Of a DNA stretch of 64,000 nt, positions 34,790-44,366 are shown piece after piece. Below the pieces are notes generated by a model that worked only from the letters and a program-made list of their open reading frames with translations, was not told the DNA's origin and searched no databases. The position numbers were made by a program, and so were the translations under genes. Position 1 is the stretch's first letter. Each line of letters opens with the position of its first letter. The stretch covers positions 62,001-126,000 of the forward strand of contig NZ_FUKU01000067.1 of the NCBI RefSeq assembly GCF_900163865.1. The letters are read 5' to 3'. The DNA is from Sphingobacterium sp. JB170. Lineage in GTDB: Bacteria > Bacteroidota > Bacteroidia > Sphingobacteriales > Sphingobacteriaceae.

Positions 34790-37072
34790 ATGAAAACTTT
34801 TAAAATATTCGTTTGCGCCTGTCTACTGGGAAGCGTCAATTTCACCTCGGCGCAAAACGATAAAAAGATGAATCAGTACATCGATGCGCTCTTAGCAAAG
34901 ATGTCACTAGAGGAAAAAATTGGGCAGTTAAATCTGGTTACCGCAGGCGAGGTAACCACCGGCACAGCCGTCTCAACAGACGTCGAGTCGAAAATAATGT
35001 CAGGGAGCATTGGCGGAATTTTTAGCATGACCTCTCCCCAGCGCATACGGCAAGCCCAGGAACTAGCGGTTAACCATTCCCGGCTTAAAATACCGATTAT
35101 CTTCGGCATGGATGTGATCCACGGTTACAAAACAATATTCCCTATTCCACTTGGGCTGGCAGCAAGCTGGAACATGCCCCTTATCCGGCAAACCGCACGC
35201 GTAGCCGCTATCGAAGCGACCGCCGACGGATTGAATTGGACGTTCTCGCCTATGGTTGATATCTCTCGCGATGCACGCTGGGGCCGTATTTCCGAAGGTA
35301 GCGGTGAGGACACATACCTCAGCGCCCGAATTGCAAAGGAGATGGTTATAGGTTACCAGGGAGACGACTTGCGTAAGAATAACACACTACTTGCGTGTGT
35401 GAAGCACTTCGCACTTTATGGTGCGGCCGAAGCGGGGCGCGATTACAATACGACCGATATGAGTTTGCACCGCATGTACAATGAATATCTCCCACCCTAC
35501 AAAGCAGCCATCGATGCGGGCGCTTTGTCGGTGATGACTTCCTTTAACGATATCAATGGTGTACCCGCGAGCGCAAACCACTGGTTGCTCACCGATCTGT
35601 TAAGAGCGGATTGGAAGTTTGACGGTCTGGTGGTCACGGATTATACTGCTGTAAATGAACTCGTCGACCACGGCCTGGGCGACTTACAGCAAGTATCTGC
35701 TCGCTCGCTCAAAGCAGGCGTTGACATGGATATGGTAGGCGAAGGTTTTCTGACCACCCTTAAAAAATCCCTTGCGCAGGGAACCGTGCGAACGCAAGAT
35801 ATCGACCGGGCCTGCCGCAATGTACTAATCACGAAATACAAGCTTGGCCTATTTGACGACCCTTTCCGCTATTGTGACCCTGCGCGTCAAAAAAAAGAAA
35901 CATTAACTGACGAACATTTATCCTTGGCACGGAAAGCAGCAGGTGAGTCATTTGTGCTTTTAAAAAATCAAGCGCAAACCCTTCCCTTAAAAAAACAAGG
36001 GACCGTCGCGGTCATCGGGCCCCTAGCCAATACCGGCGCCAATATGCCGGGAACTTGGAGCGTGAGTGCGGACCTTGAAAACACAGCTTCGCTCGTTGAG
36101 GGCATGAGGGCGGCATTAGACAGCAAAGTAAAAATTGTAACACATTTGGGAGCCAATCTGACGGACGATAGCGCCTTGCAGGAAAGGGCTACCATGTTTG
36201 GACGAACTATTCCGCGTGACGAGCGTGCGCCGGAAGTGATCATTGATGAAGCGCTCCAAACTAGCCAACAAGCGGACGTTATTGTGGCCGCACTTGGCGA
36301 GAGCTCCGAGATGAGTGGCGAGAGTTCCAGCCGCACGGACCTGAATATCCCCACCTCGCAGCGCAGGCTGCTTGAAGCATTAATTAAAACAGGAAAACCA
36401 GTTGTGCTGGTGCTTTTTACCGGAAGACCACTTACACTTACTTGGGAGAACGAGCACCTGCCCGCCATATTAAATGTATGGTTTGGCGGTACCCAGACCG
36501 GTAACGCGGTAGCGGACGTACTATTTGGAGACATTAACCCATCGGGCAAACTACCAGTCACTTTTCCGCAAAATATCGGACAGCTACCCCTCTATTACAG
36601 CCAAAAGAATACGGGCAGACCCCTTAAACAAGGTGCATGGTTTCAAAAATTTCGTTCTAATTACTTGGACGTGAGTAATGATCCGCTCTACCCCTTTGGT
36701 TATGGTCTTAGTTACACGACATTTAGTTATTCCGATATCCACCTCAGTAATACCAAAATTAACTCCGGTGAATCACTCACCGCTTCGGTACAAGTAACCA
36801 ATACGGGAAAATACGATGGACAAGAGGTTGTACAACTCTATATTCGTGACCTCGTTGCCTCACAAACACGCCCGATCAAAGAGCTAAAAGGATTCAAGAA
36901 AATTGCGCTTAATAAAGGGGAATCCAAAACCGTCGAATTCACAATTTCGCCTGAGGATTTAAAATTCTATAATCAACAGCTGGAATTCTCTTCGGAACCC
37001 GGCGTATTTAAAGTATTCATCGGTACGGACTCCCAAGACCTCCAAGAGACTGAATTTGAATTAACTATTTAA
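34790..37072 (+). CDS. bglX: Glycoside hydrolase family 3 beta-glucosidase
   Basis: A 760-residue periplasmic enzyme. Signal peptide 1-21; GH3 N-terminal TIM barrel about 35-370 (IFGMDVIHGYKTIFP; RWGRISEGSGEDTYL); nucleophile Asp284 in LVVTDYTAV. The GH3 C-terminal domain covers about 385-620, with acid/base candidate Glu511 in SEMSGESSSR. A fibronectin type III-like domain ends the protein (GQEVVQLYIRDL, KELKGFKKI). BglX-like in architecture. Beside a GH144-type enzyme it probably releases glucose from sophoro-oligosaccharides, as a Bacteroides thetaiotaomicron homologue does. Confidence 0.9.
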   Translation: MKTFKIFVCACLLGSVNFTSAQNDKKMNQYIDALLAKMSLEEKIGQLNLVTAGEVTTGTAVSTDVESKIMSGSIGGIFSMTSPQRIRQAQELAVNHSRLKIPIIFGMDVIHGYKTIFPIPLGLAASWNMPLIRQTARVAAIEATADGLNWTFSPMVDISRDARWGRISEGSGEDTYLSARIAKEMVIGYQGDDLRKNNTLLACVKHFALYGAAEAGRDYNTTDMSLHRMYNEYLPPYKAAIDAGALSVMTSFNDINGVPASANHWLLTDLLRADWKFDGLVVTDYTAVNELVDHGLGDLQQVSARSLKAGVDMDMVGEGFLTTLKKSLAQGTVRTQDIDRACRNVLITKYKLGLFDDPFRYCDPARQKKETLTDEHLSLARKAAGESFVLLKNQAQTLPLKKQGTVAVIGPLANTGANMPGTWSVSADLENTASLVEGMRAALDSKVKIVTHLGANLTDDSALQERATMFGRTIPRDERAPEVIIDEALQTSQQADVIVAALGESSEMSGESSSRTDLNIPTSQRRLLEALIKTGKPVVLVLFTGRPLTLTWENEHLPAILNVWFGGTQTGNAVADVLFGDINPSGKLPVTFPQNIGQLPLYYSQKNTGRPLKQGAWFQKFRSNYLDVSNDPLYPFGYGLSYTTFSYSDIHLSNTKINSGESLTASVQVTNTGKYDGQEVVQLYIRDLVASQTRPIKELKGFKKIALNKGESKTVEFTISPEDLKFYNQQLEFSSEPGVFKVFIGTDSQDLQETEFELTI

Positions 37073-37078
37073 AAATAG

Positions 37079-37104
37079 CCCGTGGGGCAATGCCGTTCCA
37101 CGGG
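37079..37104 (+). terminator. Possible terminator after GH3 gene
   Basis: CCCGTGG at 37079-37085 pairs with CCACGGG at 37098-37104. No proper T run follows, so it may be weak or Rho-assisted. Confidence 0.4.
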
Positions 37105-37242
37105 ATTTAAATTCTCACCACCTCCCGTTCTCCTAAAAACGCAAAATTTTAAGGGTTTTTCATTTGTTAACATACATCAATGTCCCGCACACAATTCCTC
37201 GCTACCTTTGTTATATCAAAAAATAAAACTAAAAAAAAAGAT

Positions 37243-37767
37243 ATGGCAACTTGGAATTTAGACAAAGCGCACAGCGAAATTGAGTTTAAAGTGAAACACA
37301 TGATGGTTTCAAATGTAAAGGGACAATTCAAAGATTTCGACGTTATATTAGCGAGTGATAGCGATGATATTACGCAAGGGAAAGTTAACGTAGATATCAA
37401 ATCTGGATCGATCGACACCAAAAGTGAACAACGCGATCAACATTTGAAAAGTGAAGATTTCTTCAACGTTAGTGCATACCCTGCAATCAAATTTACATCT
37501 ACAGAAATTAAAAAGATCGACGATGAGAGCTACGAAATAACCGGTGACTTAACGATTAAAGAGGTTAGCAAACCCGTTACATTCAAAGCGGAATTCGGCG
37601 GCATTGCAAAAGATCCGTGGGGAAACCAAAAAACAGGTTACACCGTTACAGGCAAAATTAACCGTCAAGAATTTGATTTAACCTGGAATACGGCGCTAGA
37701 AACTGGCGGGGTAATGGTCAGTAACGACGTTAAAATTCAAGCAGAAATACAATTTGTTTTAGCATAA
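37243..37767 (+). CDS. YceI-family protein (first of tandem pair)
   Basis: A 174-residue YceI lipocalin-like protein, cytoplasmic because it has no signal peptide: it starts directly MATWNLDKAHSEIEFKVKH. The YceI features HMMVSNVKGQFKDFD, DITQGKVNVDI, RDQHLKSEDFF and GDLTIKEVSKPV are present. The family binds polyisoprenoids or other amphiphiles. The frame extends upstream, but ATG 37243 aligns exactly with its paralogue and follows AAAAAAAGAT. TACCTTTG at 37203-37210 matches the -7 promoter box. Confidence 0.9.
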   Translation: MATWNLDKAHSEIEFKVKHMMVSNVKGQFKDFDVILASDSDDITQGKVNVDIKSGSIDTKSEQRDQHLKSEDFFNVSAYPAIKFTSTEIKKIDDESYEITGDLTIKEVSKPVTFKAEFGGIAKDPWGNQKTGYTVTGKINRQEFDLTWNTALETGGVMVSNDVKIQAEIQFVLA

Positions 37768-37858
37768 TTTCAATTTCTTCAAAAAACAAAAAAGCGGTAG
37801 ACCCTAGAACTTGATTTACCGCTCACGCGGGGTCGCATAAGATCAAGCAAGTTTTCAA

Positions 37859-37885
37859 GGGAGTCCAGCGAAAGACTCCCCTTTC
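37859..37885 (+). terminator. Terminator between the YceI genes
   Basis: GGGAGTC at 37859-37865 pairs with GACTCCC at 37874-37880, followed by CTTTCT. The rest of this roughly 300-base gap shows nothing else. Confidence 0.6.
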
Positions 37886-38074
37886 TATTGGGACAACGCT
37901 CGTGATCGAATAAAAATAGAAGACGCCAGGCAAGACCCGATATGTCAAAAATATACCCGGCTAAAATTTTAACATATTTTTAAGGATTTTAATAGCATTT
38001 ATTACCGTAAATCAATGTATTTTAGAAAAAAACAACGTAAATTGGATTATTAAAATAACGTACAAACAAGAGAT

Positions 38075-38599
38075 ATGGCAAGCTGGAATTTAGACAAAGC
38101 ACATAGCGAGATAGAATTTAAAGTAAAACATTTGATGATTTCAAATGTGAAGGGTCAGTTTCAAGAATTCGATGTCAAAATTAATAATGGGTCGGACGAC
38201 CTTTCACAGGCCCAGATCGATGTAGAGATCTTAACAAGTTCCATTACCACGAAAAATGAACCGCGTGATGAACACTTAAAAAGTAACGAGTTTTTCAACA
38301 GTGCGACCTATCCACTGGTCAAGTTCAGCACGACGCAAATTGAAAAATTAAATGATAAGGACTATAATTTAATGGGTGACCTTACCATAAAAGAAGTGAC
38401 GCAACCGACCGTACTTGCTGCTGAATTTGGCGGGATTGCGAAAGATCCCGCGGGTAATAAAAAGGCTGGCTACACGGTCACCGGGAAGATCAACCGCCAA
38501 GATTTCGGACTCACTTGGAATGAAGCGCTGGAAACCGGTGGTGTTATGGTTAGCGAAGATGTCAAGTTTCACGCTGACATTCAGTTCGTCCTCAAATAA
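38075..38599 (+). CDS. YceI-family protein (second of tandem pair)
   Basis: A 174-residue paralogue of the preceding gene, same length and no signal peptide (MASWNLDKAHSEIEFKVKH). The two proteins share long identical blocks (EFGGIAKDP, GYTVTGKINRQ, LETGGVMVS), so they arose by tandem duplication. Differences concentrate in the strand-loop region NNGSDDLSQAQIDVEILTSS. Each gene has its own upstream region and terminator, so they may be separately regulated. Confidence 0.9.
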   Translation: MASWNLDKAHSEIEFKVKHLMISNVKGQFQEFDVKINNGSDDLSQAQIDVEILTSSITTKNEPRDEHLKSNEFFNSATYPLVKFSTTQIEKLNDKDYNLMGDLTIKEVTQPTVLAAEFGGIAKDPAGNKKAGYTVTGKINRQDFGLTWNEALETGGVMVSEDVKFHADIQFVLK

Positions 38600-38654
38600 T
38601 GCGCCATCAAGCATAAATCACGACAGGTCAAAACATAAGACATTCGCTATTCAG

Positions 38655-38694
38655 AAATGCCGGTTGCATGAAACATGCATCCGGCATTTTTTAT
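38655..38694 (+). terminator. Terminator between yceI and pirin genes, possibly bidirectional
   Basis: AAATGCCGG at 38655-38663 pairs with CCGGCATTT at 38681-38689, with an inner GCATG/CATGC stem, and a T run follows. It lies between convergent genes and could serve both. Confidence 0.8.
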
Positions 38695-38714
38695 TTCAAA
38701 TCGGTGCCCCTCAC

Positions 38715-39428
38715 CTAGGTCATAGCGACTTCCATCAACAGAAATTCAGTCTCACTTTTTGCTTTAATTTCAACGGATCTCGCTCCCGTCACCCCTACAG
38801 CATCACGCGCATGGAGTGTCTTGGAGTCAACTTCGATTTCCCCACTCAGATTAAAAACATAAAGGCCCGTTCCCGTACCTTTAAACGTGTAGGTTTTCTC
38901 GATCCCGGGGTTAAACTTGGACAAGCTAAACCAAACGTCTTGATGAAGCCATAGACCATCAACCTTTGGCCCAGGTGAAATCACCTCCTGAAACGTATTT
39001 ATCCGGTCGTTTGGATCTAAGGTTAGCTGATCATAGCGAGGTTTTACATCTCGAACTGCCGGGATTACCCATATCTGAAGGAAGCTAACTTCTTGATCTT
39101 GATTTGCATTATATTCACTGTGCGTGACACCTGTTCCGGCACTCATCACCTGAATATCTCCCTGACGGATTGTCCCTTTATTGCCCATGCTGTCTTGGTG
39201 CTGCAAATCTCCTGAGAGGGGAATACTAATAATTTCCATATTATTATGGGGGTGGGCCCCAAATCCCTGCCCCGCCGCCACGCGGTCATCATTGAGTACA
39301 CGCAGTACGCCAAAGTTCATCCGCTGGGGATCCATATACTGCGCGAAGCTGAATGTGTGTTTGGAATGTAACCACCCGTGATTCGCATTGCCACGCGAGT
39401 CTGCCTTGTGAAAAACATAATTTGCCAT
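38715..39428 (-). CDS. Pirin-family cupin protein
   Basis: A 237-residue bicupin. The N-terminal cupin carries the metal ligands in FGAHPHNNMEIISIPLSG and the typical opening RGNANHGWLHSKHTFSFAQY; QDSMGNKGTIRQGDIQVMSAGTGVTHSE follows. The C-terminal cupin is GTGLYVFNLSGEIEVDSKTL. Pirins of this kind include quercetin 2,3-dioxygenases and redox-responsive proteins. A lone gene, convergent with the YceI pair. Confidence 0.88.
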   Translation of the reverse strand: MANYVFHKADSRGNANHGWLHSKHTFSFAQYMDPQRMNFGVLRVLNDDRVAAGQGFGAHPHNNMEIISIPLSGDLQHQDSMGNKGTIRQGDIQVMSAGTGVTHSEYNANQDQEVSFLQIWVIPAVRDVKPRYDQLTLDPNDRINTFQEVISPGPKVDGLWLHQDVWFSLSKFNPGIEKTYTFKGTGTGLYVFNLSGEIEVDSKTLHARDAVGVTGARSVEIKAKSETEFLLMEVAMT

Positions 39429-39505
39429 GATGTATCCTTTCTTTTATTATACAACAAAGTTCGGATTTATCAGCCCGCCATACATTGACCTAAGTCAAGA
39501 ACGAT

Positions 39506-40411
39506 CTATATCAAATGGTCCGTGTATCCCAATTCCCTTAACCCGTGTTCGAGGGCATGGCGCTCTGTGTCACATAGCGGGCGCAGAGTTTCAAGGATAT
39601 TCTTCATCTCCCCAAGCTGCGCTAAGGTTCGAATACCTAGGGCAATCGAACTGACCGCGCTTCCGCTTAAAGCGTAACTCAATAAGACTTGCATTTTCGG
39701 AATATTTAATTCTGCAGCCAGTTTATCCACACTCCGATTAGCGTGACCAACCTCGCCCGCAGTAAGCTGTAAATAACTAACGACTGGCTTATCGATGAGT
39801 ATCCCCTGGGTGAGCGCACCACGGGATATAACTGAGATATTATGCCTTTCCAGCAACGGAAAGACCGACTCAGGTCTTCTATCTAGTAAACTGTATTGCA
39901 TCATCACGCTCACAATGTTCGATTTACGAACATACTGCTCTATCACATTGGGACGGATCGAAGATATACCATAATAACGAATGTGTCCTGCCTTCACGAG
40001 TTGCTCGAACGCTTCGATAATCTCGTCGATAGGATCGTCAATCGTACCGCCATGTAACTGGTACAAGTCAATTCGATCTGTCCTCAGGCGTGAAAGTGAG
40101 CTCTCTACATTCTTAATGATATGCGCCTTGGACGCTTTCCAATCCCAAGAGTTCCCATCCGATCGCCACTGGTTCCCTACCTTTGTGGCGAGCACGACCT
40201 GATCGCGATAAGGTGCCAGTGCCTGGCCAAGCAGGTCCTCGTTCATACCACGCTCGTAAAGGTCAGCCGTATCAAAAAAGTTTATACCCGCATGAACGGC
40301 CTGTTGAAGAACCTCAATATTCGTTTTTGTCGGTCCACCCTTCAACGACATTCCGCCGATGGCGATAGGTGAAATCCTTAAATCTGAATTACCTAAATTA
40401 GTTGACTGCAT
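39506..40411 (-). CDS. Aldo/keto reductase
   Basis: A 301-residue NAD(P)H-dependent reductase of full family length. The catalytic tetrad is visible: Asp in FFDTADLYERG, the Tyr in the same motif, Lys in VVLATKVG and His in DLYQLHGG. The NADPH-binding end is SSIALGIRTLAQLGEM. Substrate unknown. Its start overlaps the end of the FKBP gene by 14 bases, so it is the last gene of a three-gene minus-strand operon. Confidence 0.88.
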   Translation of the reverse strand: MQSTNLGNSDLRISPIAIGGMSLKGGPTKTNIEVLQQAVHAGINFFDTADLYERGMNEDLLGQALAPYRDQVVLATKVGNQWRSDGNSWDWKASKAHIIKNVESSLSRLRTDRIDLYQLHGGTIDDPIDEIIEAFEQLVKAGHIRYYGISSIRPNVIEQYVRKSNIVSVMMQYSLLDRRPESVFPLLERHNISVISRGALTQGILIDKPVVSYLQLTAGEVGHANRSVDKLAAELNIPKMQVLLSYALSGSAVSSIALGIRTLAQLGEMKNILETLRPLCDTERHALEHGLRELGYTDHLI

Positions 40412-41084
40412 TTTCTTTAATCCCTATTAATTCTATTTCAAACACCAAAGGACTGTGTGGAGGGATATCTCCTCCCGCTCCTCTTTCACCGTAGCCTAAA
40501 GATGAAGGTATGTAAAACCTATATTTGGACCCCACGGACATAAGTGGGATTCCTAGTTGCCAGCCGCGGATCACCCGGTCCAAGCCCAACTCCATCGGCT
40601 CTCCCCGGTCGTAAGAGTTATCAAAAACTTTACCGTCAACGAGCGAACCTTTATAGTGTACAGTGACTTCGTCGGTTTCCATCGGCTTAGTGCCGGTCCC
40701 CTCCCGGAGTACTTCATAGTATAAGCCGTCGACAGCGGACTTAAGATTGGGTTTGCCTTGGATACTCGCAAAAAAATCCGATTCCACTTCCTTCATTTCT
40801 TCGGCCCGCTGCTCTGCTGCCTTATTGAACGCATTTTTTATAATCCGAATACGCTCTTCTTCATTGAAAAGCTCACTATTACCAGCTAATGCATCGGATA
40901 CTCCGCGTTGAAACTTTACATCATCAATTTCCATCCCACCTTTTAAAAGAGATGCACCTACATCTAAACCTAAAGCGTAAGAAACTGAATCCAGATTACT
41001 CGTTAGCTCTTGAGCTTGGCTATTGTTAACATGCCAAAACAGTAACGTTAGGCCTGCGTATCCTATAATTTTACTTTTTATCAT
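40398..41084 (-). CDS. FKBP-type peptidyl-prolyl isomerase (Mip-like), exported
   Basis: A 228-residue isomerase. A signal peptide (about 1-24, ending NSQAQ) precedes an FKBP_N dimerisation domain (SNLDSVSYALGLDVG...MEIDDVKFQRGVSDAL) and a catalytic FKBP domain at about 135-225 (VTVHYKGSLVDGKVFDNSYD, RVIRGWQLGIPLM, SSLGYGERGAGGDIPPHSPL). It folds proline-containing proteins in the periplasm. It shares ATGA-type overlap with the glycosyltransferase gene upstream; functional linkage of the two is unclear. Confidence 0.92.
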   Translation of the reverse strand: MIKSKIIGYAGLTLLFWHVNNSQAQELTSNLDSVSYALGLDVGASLLKGGMEIDDVKFQRGVSDALAGNSELFNEEERIRIIKNAFNKAAEQRAEEMKEVESDFFASIQGKPNLKSAVDGLYYEVLREGTGTKPMETDEVTVHYKGSLVDGKVFDNSYDRGEPMELGLDRVIRGWQLGIPLMSVGSKYRFYIPSSLGYGERGAGGDIPPHSPLVFEIELIGIKENAVN

Positions 41085-42067
41085 TTGTGTTTTTCAACTA
41101 TACTTGTTACTATTTCTTTCGTGATATCCGGGTAATCAACCACGACTCTACTTTTACTATTGAGCCAGGATTCGATGTCGTAATCGAACTTCTTTTTTAA
41201 GCTGTGAATGACCGGTACCCCCATCTGCTCAAGTGCAGCGGCATTTAAGTGCTGCTCGTACTGATTTTTCATGGGAATCACCAAAAGCTTTTTCTCCAGG
41301 AATAACGCCTCGGCCGGTGTCTCAAAGCCAGCACCACATAGTACACCTGCCGAGCTTGCCATGCTGCGCACAAATGTCTCACTTTGAATGGGGTTGATCG
41401 TAACATTTTTCACGACAAACTTTTGCTTGTTATGCTTGGAATAAACGTCCCACTGCACATCTGGAAATTTCGATAAATTTTTCAATAGATGTGCATCGTC
41501 GTAGGAAGGTAAGTATACGGTGTAATGCCCTTTATCGGTAGGCTCTAACTCACGAATAGACTGCCGGATGACAGGTGTAAATACATTATTGTTAAACGCC
41601 TTAAAGTGAAAACCGTACGAAATGCTTGATGGTGCATAGTTTTTCATAATAAAACGGCCTAGCATATCAGTTTCCTCAGGTTTCGGACTCGCCGGATCCA
41701 GTGCACCAATTTGATGACTGAGGCCAATACAGGGAACGTCTCTAGTCTGGCATGCCCAGGCAGAAATAGGTTCGAAATCGTTGATAATCAAATCGTAAAA
41801 CTCGACCGGTAGAGAATTTATTTCCTGAACAAACTTACGCACTGTCGAGCTCATAAATGTACGCCACAGGTCCACACCACCGGATTTACCGAAAATAAAG
41901 CTCAAACCATGTAGCCTGTATTTAACAGGAAAAGGGAGTTCGATATCGGCCTGTATTCCACTGACCAAAACATCAACTTCTGCAATTTGTTTTAAAATTG
42001 GAATGATATCTAACGCGCGACATAAATGTCCATTGCCTGTTCCTTGTACGGCATACAATATCCTCAT
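41081..42067 (-). CDS. Glycosyltransferase (MGT/GT28-like)
   Basis: A 328-residue GT-B-like enzyme. The N-terminus MRILYAVQGTGNGHLCRAL has the GNGH donor/acceptor loop of the Glyco_tran_28_C/MGT class; near the C-terminus SSAGVLCGAGFETPAEALFL and VIPMKNQYEQHLNAAALEQMG form the nucleotide-sugar site. Sugar and acceptor unknown. First gene of the operon with FKBP and aldo/keto reductase. Confidence 0.8.
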   Translation of the reverse strand: MRILYAVQGTGNGHLCRALDIIPILKQIAEVDVLVSGIQADIELPFPVKYRLHGLSFIFGKSGGVDLWRTFMSSTVRKFVQEINSLPVEFYDLIINDFEPISAWACQTRDVPCIGLSHQIGALDPASPKPEETDMLGRFIMKNYAPSSISYGFHFKAFNNNVFTPVIRQSIRELEPTDKGHYTVYLPSYDDAHLLKNLSKFPDVQWDVYSKHNKQKFVVKNVTINPIQSETFVRSMASSAGVLCGAGFETPAEALFLEKKLLVIPMKNQYEQHLNAAALEQMGVPVIHSLKKKFDYDIESWLNSKSRVVVDYPDITKEIVTSIVEKHK

Positions 42068-42274
42068 GATTCACCAAAAATTATGCGGCCAAATTACTAA
42101 TTTTCCTGCGAATTGGCGGCACAGATATGTCACTTCTTTACTCCCCATTACAATGCCAAGACGTTATTAAAAACAACATCTGCCGATAATAAAACAGTCT
42201 GGAGCGAAAAGGTCGAGGCGAGCACTGTGTTTATTCATCATAAATTTCTAGTTTTGCCAATCTAAAATCTACTC

Positions 42275-44134
42275 ATGCAATTTAAAACGATAAGTTTATT
42301 GGTGCTATTTCCTTTGCTTTCTCAAGCACAGGACACAACCAATATACGGGAGGTAATCGTTAACCAAAATAGGTTACAAATTCCATTTCACCAAGACAAC
42401 CGTAATATTGAAATAATTACTGCCGAGCAGATTAGCCGTCTGCCGGTAAAAAATATTAATGAAGTATTAGGGCTTTTAAACGGTGTCGATCTACGTCAGC
42501 GCGGTCCCCTAGGTGCGCAAGCAGACATCAGTATCGATGGCGGAAGCTTTGATCAGACTCTCGTGCTTATAAATGGCGCAAAAGTTTCCGATCCCCAAAC
42601 CGGGCACCTCAGCCTAAACCTGCCCGTGCCGCTCGATGCCATTGAGCGCATCGAAGTGTTACGCGGAGCTGCAGCACGTATTTATGGCGCAAATGCATTA
42701 ACGGGAGCCGTGAACATCATCACTCGCCGGGTGGACGGCACCTCGGTTCAAGCTAACGTATACACCGGATCTTCCTTCAAAGAGCGCGAAGAAGAAGGGA
42801 AAAGCGGCATATACCATCACATTGGTTCACAAATCGGGATGAGCTGGCAAGGAGAACGGCAACAACACCAGGTATTTTACAATAAAGAAAAAACCAATGG
42901 ACAGCGCTATAACACCGCCGCGGAAATCGATAAAATATTCTACCAAGGACAGACTACACTAAATCCGGCCAACCAAATTGAGTGGATGGGAGCCTATATT
43001 TATAATGACTTTGGTGCAAACGGGTTTTATGCCTCACCCGGAGATAAAAATTCCAGAGAGATTGTCGAAACCATATTTACCAGTATCAGCTCTAACCACC
43101 AGCTTAACGACCGCTTATACATCAGCCCGCGAATAAGCAACCGTTACAATGAAGACGATTACCGCTACAATGACGCGGATATCAGCACCGGACGCTCCAT
43201 CCATTTTAACAACAGCTTCGCTACAGAGCTAAATGCCCGTTATACGACAGACTTTGGTGACTTCGGACTAGGGCTAGAGTCGCGCTTTGAAAAAATAACT
43301 AGTTCGAATATGGGTCGATACGATCGGGATAATTACGGTGCCTACACGGAATTCACGACCGATAAAATCGCGAACTTAACCGTAAACCTAGGCGCCTATT
43401 TAAACTACAACAGTCAATTTGGATGGCAACTCTATCCGGGATTCGACCTGGGGTATAATGTAAATAATCAGTGGAAAATTATTGTCAACGCCGGATCAAG
43501 CCAGCGCATACCGACCTTCACAGATCTTTATCTTCAGCAAACTGGAAACATCGGTAATCCTATGTTGATGAGCGAGAATGCGTGGCAAATTGAGGGAGCC
43601 CTCAAATTCGAGAATGAGCATATTACTGCACATGCGGGCTATTTCTATCGCGATATAGACGACTTCATTGACTGGCTGCGCACCAGTGAGCAGGAACCCT
43701 TCCAGCCCTTTAATATGGGACAAAACAAAGTAAACGGTATCAATACCAATTTCAGCTATACGCTAAGGGCGCCCGAGGTATACTACAGCGCGACACTAGG
43801 TTATAGCTATCTGGATCCCGCGCTAAAAACAGACGATGGCTTCATATCTAAATACGCACTGGAAAATTTAAAGCACCAAGCCAAGCTTTTGCTAACGGCA
43901 AACAGCGCAAGCTGGAACATTGCCCTGGCTAACCGCTTCAACCAGCGCATCTCCCATAATTCCTATTTTTTGAACGACATCCGTTTAGGCTATAATTTCC
44001 CCGCGCTCACTGCATATGCTGATGTACAAAATCTATTTGATGTGACCTACGTTGAGTCGGGCGCAATTCCGATGCCTGGCCGTTGGTATTCGGTCGGAGT
44101 AAAGTACCGCTGGCACCAGCAAAAATCACATTAA
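42275..44134 (+). CDS. TonB-dependent receptor, BtuB-like
   Basis: A 619-residue outer-membrane receptor without the carboxypeptidase-like domain. Signal peptide 1-18; TonB box region about 24-30 (IREVIVN); plug (INEVLGLLNGVDLRQRGPLG, DQTLVLINGAKVSDPQTGHL, IERIEVLRGAAARIYGANAL); barrel ending WYSVGVKYRW. Length and plug resemble BtuB, the cobalamin receptor, or a small siderophore receptor. I looked for a cobalamin riboswitch upstream and found none, so the ligand is open. No transporter genes adjoin. Confidence 0.82.
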   Translation: MQFKTISLLVLFPLLSQAQDTTNIREVIVNQNRLQIPFHQDNRNIEIITAEQISRLPVKNINEVLGLLNGVDLRQRGPLGAQADISIDGGSFDQTLVLINGAKVSDPQTGHLSLNLPVPLDAIERIEVLRGAAARIYGANALTGAVNIITRRVDGTSVQANVYTGSSFKEREEEGKSGIYHHIGSQIGMSWQGERQQHQVFYNKEKTNGQRYNTAAEIDKIFYQGQTTLNPANQIEWMGAYIYNDFGANGFYASPGDKNSREIVETIFTSISSNHQLNDRLYISPRISNRYNEDDYRYNDADISTGRSIHFNNSFATELNARYTTDFGDFGLGLESRFEKITSSNMGRYDRDNYGAYTEFTTDKIANLTVNLGAYLNYNSQFGWQLYPGFDLGYNVNNQWKIIVNAGSSQRIPTFTDLYLQQTGNIGNPMLMSENAWQIEGALKFENEHITAHAGYFYRDIDDFIDWLRTSEQEPFQPFNMGQNKVNGINTNFSYTLRAPEVYYSATLGYSYLDPALKTDDGFISKYALENLKHQAKLLLTANSASWNIALANRFNQRISHNSYFLNDIRLGYNFPALTAYADVQNLFDVTYVESGAIPMPGRWYSVGVKYRWHQQKSH

Positions 44135-44366
44135 TGGGACGTATGTAACAAAAGCGCGCGTGACCTAGCAGTGCATCCCATTTATATTAAATATTTTTGT
44201 AGGGCGCTAATACCCCCAGTCCTCATCCGATTACCCTTGCCCATAATTTAGATTTTTTTTACCGAGAGAAGTGGGTAGTTTACCTATTTTCTTTGTTCAT
44301 TCACCTAATAGCACTGACAACAATCGACTCATTATCTTTCCTTTGCAATACACTAAACAATGAGCA

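Noticed and set aside
42068..42274. Cobalamin riboswitch before the BtuB-like receptor
   Set aside because: No B12-box-like sequence or suitable stems seen, so the receptor's ligand is left open.
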